Assembly: GCA_028702895.1 (NCBI GenBank)
Contig: JAQVNZ010000031.1
Location: 1 to 8,403, forward strand
Length of the DNA: 8,403 bases
Direction of reading: 5' to 3'
From: Candidatus Iainarchaeum sp.
GTDB lineage: Archaea > Iainarchaeota > Iainarchaeia > Iainarchaeales > JAAZKV01
Below the pieces are notes generated by a model, which saw only the letters and a program-made list of their open reading frames with translations, did not search any database and was not told the origin of the DNA. Position numbers and translations under genes: made by a program. Shown here one piece after another: positions 6,065 through 8,403 of the stretch (position 1 is the stretch's first letter; the number at the start of each line of letters is the position of its first letter).

Positions 6065-6636
6065 TCGACCCACACTCAATAATCGCAACCATAATAATTA
6101 ATCTTCCAAAAGATAAACAAGAAGAACTTCAAGACCAAATTAATATTATTTATAAAAAGTATTCTAAATTTCGTTTAAGTGGAAGCATTGATGGAATTTA
6201 TAAAAATATTCCGCACATAACAATTGCTAGAATTGAAGATGCTCAAAAAAATTTAAAAGAAATTGATGAAGTAATGCAAAATGCTTCAAAATGCAATAAC
6301 TTTGAAATTAACATAAAAAAACTCAAGTTATTACAAAATGAAAGTTCTTCACACATTGTTTTTGAAATAGAAAAATCAAAAGAAATATTAGAATTACATA
6401 ATAAAATATATTCGCCTTTACAATATTTAATTTCAGAAGATTGGAAAAAATTCGGAGGAGAAAATTATTTGCCTCATCTAACAGTAATAAGTGGGCTCCC
6501 ACAAGAAAAAGCAAATGAAATTTTAAAAGAAGTTAAATTAAAACCATTTAATTTTACAGCAAACATAATTTCAATAAAAATAATGGAATTAGGGGAAAAA
6601 GCAACTATTTACAAAACATATACACTTAAAAGTTAA
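6061..6636 (+). CDS. 2H phosphoesterase, 2'-5' RNA ligase (LigT) family
   Basis: This is a 191-residue protein with both catalytic motifs of the 2H superfamily: PHITI (H52, T54) and PHLTV (H139, T141), 87 residues apart, as expected for one bilobed domain of about 190 residues. The start ATG overlaps the Bro-N stop (ATGA), and AAAGGA lies about 7 nt before it, so it is translated from the same mRNA by re-initiation. Family members act on 2',3'-cyclic or 2'-5' phosphodiesters in RNA or small cyclic nucleotides. One phage branch (Acb1) degrades the cyclic oligonucleotide messengers of CBASS defence. Pairing with an antirepressor-like gene makes a phage-like or anti-defence role possible, but sequence motifs alone do not separate RNA repair from messenger cleavage. 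No transmembrane or signal segment is seen, so it should be cytoplasmic. Confidence 0.88.
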   Translation: MIDPHSIIATIIINLPKDKQEELQDQINIIYKKYSKFRLSGSIDGIYKNIPHITIARIEDAQKNLKEIDEVMQNASKCNNFEINIKKLKLLQNESSSHIVFEIEKSKEILELHNKIYSPLQYLISEDWKKFGGENYLPHLTVISGLPQEKANEILKEVKLKPFNFTANIISIKIMELGEKATIYKTYTLKS

Positions 6637-6843
6637 TTAAAATGAACTTCTTACATTCATGCCAATACTTTTGAAAATTGTAAATTAGTTTACAAATTTA
6701 ATTATATTGATAAATTAAGGGTGAGAGTAGAAACAATAATTGACTGTTTTTTGGTTTTGAAATGGTTTTTTATAGGGTTTTGAAAATTTTTTTAATTAAA
6801 TATTTGTAAGCTGAGCTTTTACATTAATTTGGTTTATTTTTTG
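6637..6843. other. Convergent intergenic region
   Basis: There are 207 bp between the 2H gene (rightward) and the membrane protein gene (leftward). It contains the TTGTAAA hairpin at 6678-6695 and an imperfect hairpin near 6806-6821 (AAGCT-G-AGCTT core) that could end the leftward transcript. No gene is seen. Confidence 0.5.
6678..6695. terminator. Hairpin after the Bro-N/2H operon
   Basis: TTGTAAA, loop TTAG, TTTACAA: perfect 7-bp arms, 41 nt past the stop of the 2H gene, followed by an AT-rich tract. It is a plausible 3' end of the operon transcript, though archaeal termination depends mostly on T-runs and none is strong here. Confidence 0.35.
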
Positions 6844-7446
6844 CTAAAAATATTTTGATAAAATATCCTCTTTAAAGTTAAAAATAATTTCTTGGATTAG
6901 TGGGGCCATTGCCAGTGCAATAAAGAAAAATATTGCATTTTCTTTTAAAGGGAATAAATTTATGGGTATTAGTGGAATAATAAATATTGTGCAAAATAAG
7001 TTTACAAAAATTGCTTTTTTTCCAAGTGTTGTAATAATTTTTGCCCATATTGTTAAAATAAAATAACTTAGTGCATAAACAAAAGAAATATTTTGGGGAG
7101 TTGCTTGAAATAAAATACTTGCTAGGCCAATGGCTGCAAATAAGGAAACAAAAACAAAAAGCGCTTCTTGTTCAATAAAAACCAAAATATTAATTGTTAA
7201 TTTAGTATGTTTAAACTGTTTAATTTTTTTAATAAGAGAAGTATGTTTTTTTTTAAAAAATTTTGCAACAAAAAATGTAATCCAAAAACCAATAACTAAG
7301 GGGGTCATCATTCCAAAAGCAAATAAAACAGCCATATTAAAAGGATCAGATGTACTAAGCGATAACAAAAAATAAATTAAAAAAATTATTATTGATCCTA
7401 AAAATTTAAAGCTTAAAACTATGTTATTAGTGGTTTTTTGAAGCAT
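6844..7446 (-). CDS. Polytopic membrane protein, function unknown
   Basis: This is a 200-residue, very hydrophobic protein with about six predicted transmembrane segments: residues ~14-31, ~37-62, ~89-113, ~120-140, ~145-165 and ~170-188. A basic loop (FFKKKHTSLIKKIKQFKHTK, 63-82) between the second and third should be cytoplasmic. No catalytic motif was recognised. The C-terminus ends with a short charged tail. In-frame codons upstream reach a stop eight codons before the ATG, so the start is secure. There is no Shine-Dalgarno site. A weak TATA-like TTAAATT lies about 26 nt upstream. It is transcribed separately from the next leftward gene, whose terminator lies between them. Confidence 0.75.
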   Translation of the reverse strand: MLQKTTNNIVLSFKFLGSIIIFLIYFLLSLSTSDPFNMAVLFAFGMMTPLVIGFWITFFVAKFFKKKHTSLIKKIKQFKHTKLTINILVFIEQEALFVFVSLFAAIGLASILFQATPQNISFVYALSYFILTIWAKIITTLGKKAIFVNLFCTIFIIPLIPINLFPLKENAIFFFIALAMAPLIQEIIFNFKEDILSKYF

Positions 7447-7465
7447 ACAAAAATGATGTTTTTGT
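7447..7465 (-). promoter_or_regulatory. Inverted repeat touching the start codon of the membrane protein
   Basis: ACAAAAA, loop TGATG, TTTTTGT: perfect 7-bp arms whose inner end abuts the ATG at 7446. If transcription starts upstream of it, the hairpin could affect ribosome access. If the mRNA is leaderless, it lies between TATA box and start. Function is a guess. Confidence 0.3.
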
Positions 7466-7582
7466 GCAATTTAATCTTTTCCTAAGTTTTTAAAATAATA
7501 TTAATTAAATAGTATTAATGATTTTTAATAAAATAAAGTTAGTTTGGGGGCATAAAAGTTTTAGCATTTTTTTAAAAAAAGA

Positions 7583-7608
7583 AAAAGAAGTCAATTAAGA
7601 CTTCTTTT
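7583..7608 (-). terminator. Hairpin terminator of the small membrane protein gene
   Basis: AAAAGAAGTC, loop AATTAA, GACTTCTTTT: perfect 10-bp arms, 11 nt past the stop codon at 7620. On the minus strand the right part runs into a long T-rich tract. It is the clearest terminator in the window and isolates the 75-residue gene from the membrane protein gene at 6844-7446. Confidence 0.75.
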
Positions 7609-7619
7609 CATCTATTTAA

Positions 7620-7847
7620 TTATTTTCTTTCTAGTGCTCCAGATAGTATTGCTCCTGTTGCAAGTAAAGCTGCTGATGCTACTGCCCAATCAATGCTTAA
7701 TACTTGAGTTGGTAGTACTAATCCTGCTGCTCCATTAATTATAATTAGGGTTACAGCGAAATAAATCACTCCTAAAATAATTAATACTACTGATGTTACT
7801 AATGTGGTAATTAATCCACCTAAAAGTTCTCCTACTGCCAAAGACAT
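7620..7847 (-). CDS. Small two-helix membrane protein, function unknown
   Basis: This is a 75-residue protein with two hydrophobic stretches, about residues 10-43 (GGLITTLVTSVVLIILGVIY and on) and 53-70 (WAVASAALLATGAILSG), separated by a short loop with Pro and Asp. It ends in ERK. Length and hairpin topology resemble small holin-like or pilus-associated proteins, but no family is recognised. It has the strongest ribosome site in the window, AGGAGGG, directly before the ATG at 7847. This leaves only one base of spacing, while the TTG two codons later (start at 7841) would have about seven, so the true start may be TTG. It has its own terminator. Confidence 0.7.
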   Translation of the reverse strand: MSLAVGELLGGLITTLVTSVVLIILGVIYFAVTLIIINGAAGLVLPTQVLSIDWAVASAALLATGAILSGALERK

Positions 7848-7857
7848 CCCTCCTTTT
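7848..7857 (-). promoter_or_regulatory. Strong Shine-Dalgarno site, unusual spacing
   Basis: The minus strand reads AAAAGGAGGG immediately before ATG. GGAGG pairs fully with the archaeal 16S 3' end (CCUCC). The spacing is too short for the ATG but right for the in-frame TTG at 7841, so this site bears on the start choice. Confidence 0.6.
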
Positions 7858-7880
7858 GGTTATAAATATTAAAACCAAAA
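7854..7880. repeat. Inverted repeat over the ribosome site of the small membrane protein
   Basis: TTTTGGTT, 11 bases, AACCAAAA: perfect 8-bp arms. The left arm overlaps the first bases of the Shine-Dalgarno site, so an RNA hairpin here could mask it; alternatively it is an operator around an AT-rich core. Confidence 0.4.
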
Positions 7881-8119
7881 CAATTAAAATGAGGGCCAAT
7901 TCAAAAATATCGCGATGTTAAAAATTCATAATTTTTTGTTAGATTAATTTAACTTTAGATTATATATTTTTAACAAAAAGAATTTTTTTCTTAATATATT
8001 TTTTTTAGATAAAATAATAAGAATTAATTTTAATGTTTTTTAAAAATAAGATTAAATAAATTGTCCTAGTATTTGTGTTATTCATTATTAGACTATTTTT
8101 TTTATGATTTGTTAAACAC

Positions 8120-8136
8120 CGGCATAATCCCTCACA
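8120..8136 (+). promoter_or_regulatory. Shared promoter element, copy 2 (before PD-(D/E)XK nuclease)
   Basis: CGGCAT, AATC, CCTCACA. Both blocks match 5177-5192 exactly, with one extra spacer base. It ends 34 nt before the ATG at 8171 and abuts the TATA box, the same arrangement as in the Bro-N promoter. Confidence 0.6.
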
Positions 8137-8138
8137 CA

Positions 8139-8148
8139 TTAATATAAA
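8139..8148 (+). promoter_or_regulatory. TATA box of the nuclease gene
   Basis: TTAATATAAA is centred about 27 nt before the ATG, so transcription should begin at or next to the start codon (leaderless). No Shine-Dalgarno site is present. Confidence 0.65.
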
Positions 8149-8170
8149 GTTGAAAAATATTATTTTGTTT

Positions 8171-8403
8171 ATGGCCAACAAATTAGATTTAATGAAATTC
8201 AAAAACGATTGCATGCAAAAACTAGATAGAGCTTATCGGCCAACGCGTAATGTAATTCGTTTTTCTCACACTGAAACAATAGAACATTATTTACAAAAAT
8301 GCAAGGTTTGTTATGAGTTAAGCAAAATGAATATTGAATTCGTTTGTGAAGCAAGGTTTTATGGGGGTAGCAGGGCCGATATTTATGTTCTTGACAAAGA
8401 TAC
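8171..8403 (+). CDS. Probable PD-(D/E)XK nuclease, partial (C-terminus beyond window)
   Basis: The frame is open from the ATG at 8171 to the right edge: 77 codons plus two bases. It begins MANKLDLMKF. A helical N-terminal part with HTETIEHYLQKCKVCYEL (33-50) precedes EFVCEARFYGGSRADIYVLDKD (56-77). The latter is the start of a PD-(D/E)XK core: an Asp (D70) on the central strand after G-x-RAD, with E60 on the preceding strand. The second part of the site (E/Q-x-K) would lie just past the edge. GGxRAD-I-x-V-L-D is typical of small archaeal and phage restriction-like nucleases. The promoter shares its upstream element with the Bro-N operon. The family call rests on half a domain. Confidence 0.65.
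   Translation, partial: MANKLDLMKFKNDCMQKLDRAYRPTRNVIRFSHTETIEHYLQKCKVCYELSKMNIEFVCEARFYGGSRADIYVLDKD

Larger units (their letters stand above)
7848..8170. other. Divergent intergenic region
   Basis: There are 323 bp between the small membrane protein (leftward) and the nuclease gene (rightward). It holds the AACCAAAA inverted repeat, a GGCCCTCA block on the minus strand (7891-7898) just before a TATA-like TTTTAATT, an ATCGCGAT palindrome (7909-7916), and 9-bp arms TTTTTGTTA/TAACAAAAA at 7933-7941 and 7971-7979. The shared promoter element and TATA box of the nuclease gene lie at its right end. No gene is seen. Confidence 0.6.

Noticed and set aside
5797..6075. 92-codon minus-strand open frame
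   Set aside because: Antisense to the Lys-rich C-terminus of the Bro-N gene; its Phe/Leu-rich translation is what a Lys-rich gene gives on the other strand.
6323..6514. 63-codon minus-strand open frame
   Set aside because: Antisense to the 2H phosphoesterase, which has intact catalytic motifs across this stretch.
7130..7375. 81-codon plus-strand open frame
   Set aside because: Antisense to the polytopic membrane protein; the Lys/Thr-rich product mirrors hydrophobic codons.
8005..8214. 69-codon minus-strand open frame
   Set aside because: It covers the promoter and first codons of the nuclease gene, is very AT-rich and has no recognisable domain.
1..8403. CRISPR array or insertion sequence with terminal repeats
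   Set aside because: No regularly spaced direct repeats of 24-40 bp and no transposase frame were found on either strand.

Overview
The window is very AT-rich. It looks like a piece of a DPANN archaeal genome, most like the Woesearchaeota/Pacearchaeota/Nanoarchaeota group. Four signs support this. A class III (archaellin/pilin-type) signal peptide opens a very large surface protein. Promoters carry archaeal TATA boxes, four of them 24-27 nt before the start codon with no room for a Shine-Dalgarno site, which implies leaderless mRNAs. Gene density is moderate, with short, separately promoted genes. The gene families (Bro-N, 2H phosphoesterase, LAGLIDADG, PD-(D/E)XK) resemble a typical archaeal accessory region. 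The lineage is an inference; no rRNA or tRNA is present to confirm it.

Layout. (1) 1-2694, minus strand: the first 898 codons of a giant secreted, pilin-signal surface protein that runs off the left edge. It has two tandem Ig-like repeats, a Cys-rich stretch and a C-terminal module like one I associate with large secreted bacterial proteins. (2) 2695-2933: a divergent promoter region with three 12-bp-phased AT repeats and a strong palindrome. (3) 2934-3563, plus: a membrane-anchored protein whose probably extracellular part resembles the NifX/NifB C-terminal (dinitrogenase Fe-Mo cofactor) fold. (4) 3564-4360: about 800 bp without a confident gene, holding a strongly T/G-rich stretch, a GC-richer island and inverted repeats. 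(5) 4361-4945, minus: a free-standing single-motif LAGLIDADG endonuclease. (6) 5228-6636, plus: a translationally coupled pair, a Bro-N (phage antirepressor-like) protein and a 2H phosphoesterase of the 2'-5' RNA ligase family, joined by an ATGA overlap. (7) 6844-7446 and 7620-7847, minus: two membrane proteins of unknown function, the second with a clear hairpin terminator. (8) 8171-8403, plus: the start of a probable PD-(D/E)XK nuclease that runs off the right edge.

The observation most worth following is a shared promoter element. CGGCAT, 3 or 4 bases, then CCTCACA occurs exactly twice: at 5177-5192 before the Bro-N/2H operon and at 8120-8136 before the PD-(D/E)XK nuclease gene. Both copies sit just upstream of the TATA box and end 34-35 nt before the start codon. 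The LAGLIDADG gene carries a partial version (CACCGGC) ending 46 nt before its start, matching the position of the CGGC block in the other two. This suggests that the DNA-acting accessory genes (antirepressor-like regulator, RNA/nucleotide phosphoesterase, two nucleases) are controlled together, possibly by the Bro-N protein itself. Such a regulon would fit a mobile-element or defence/anti-defence function.
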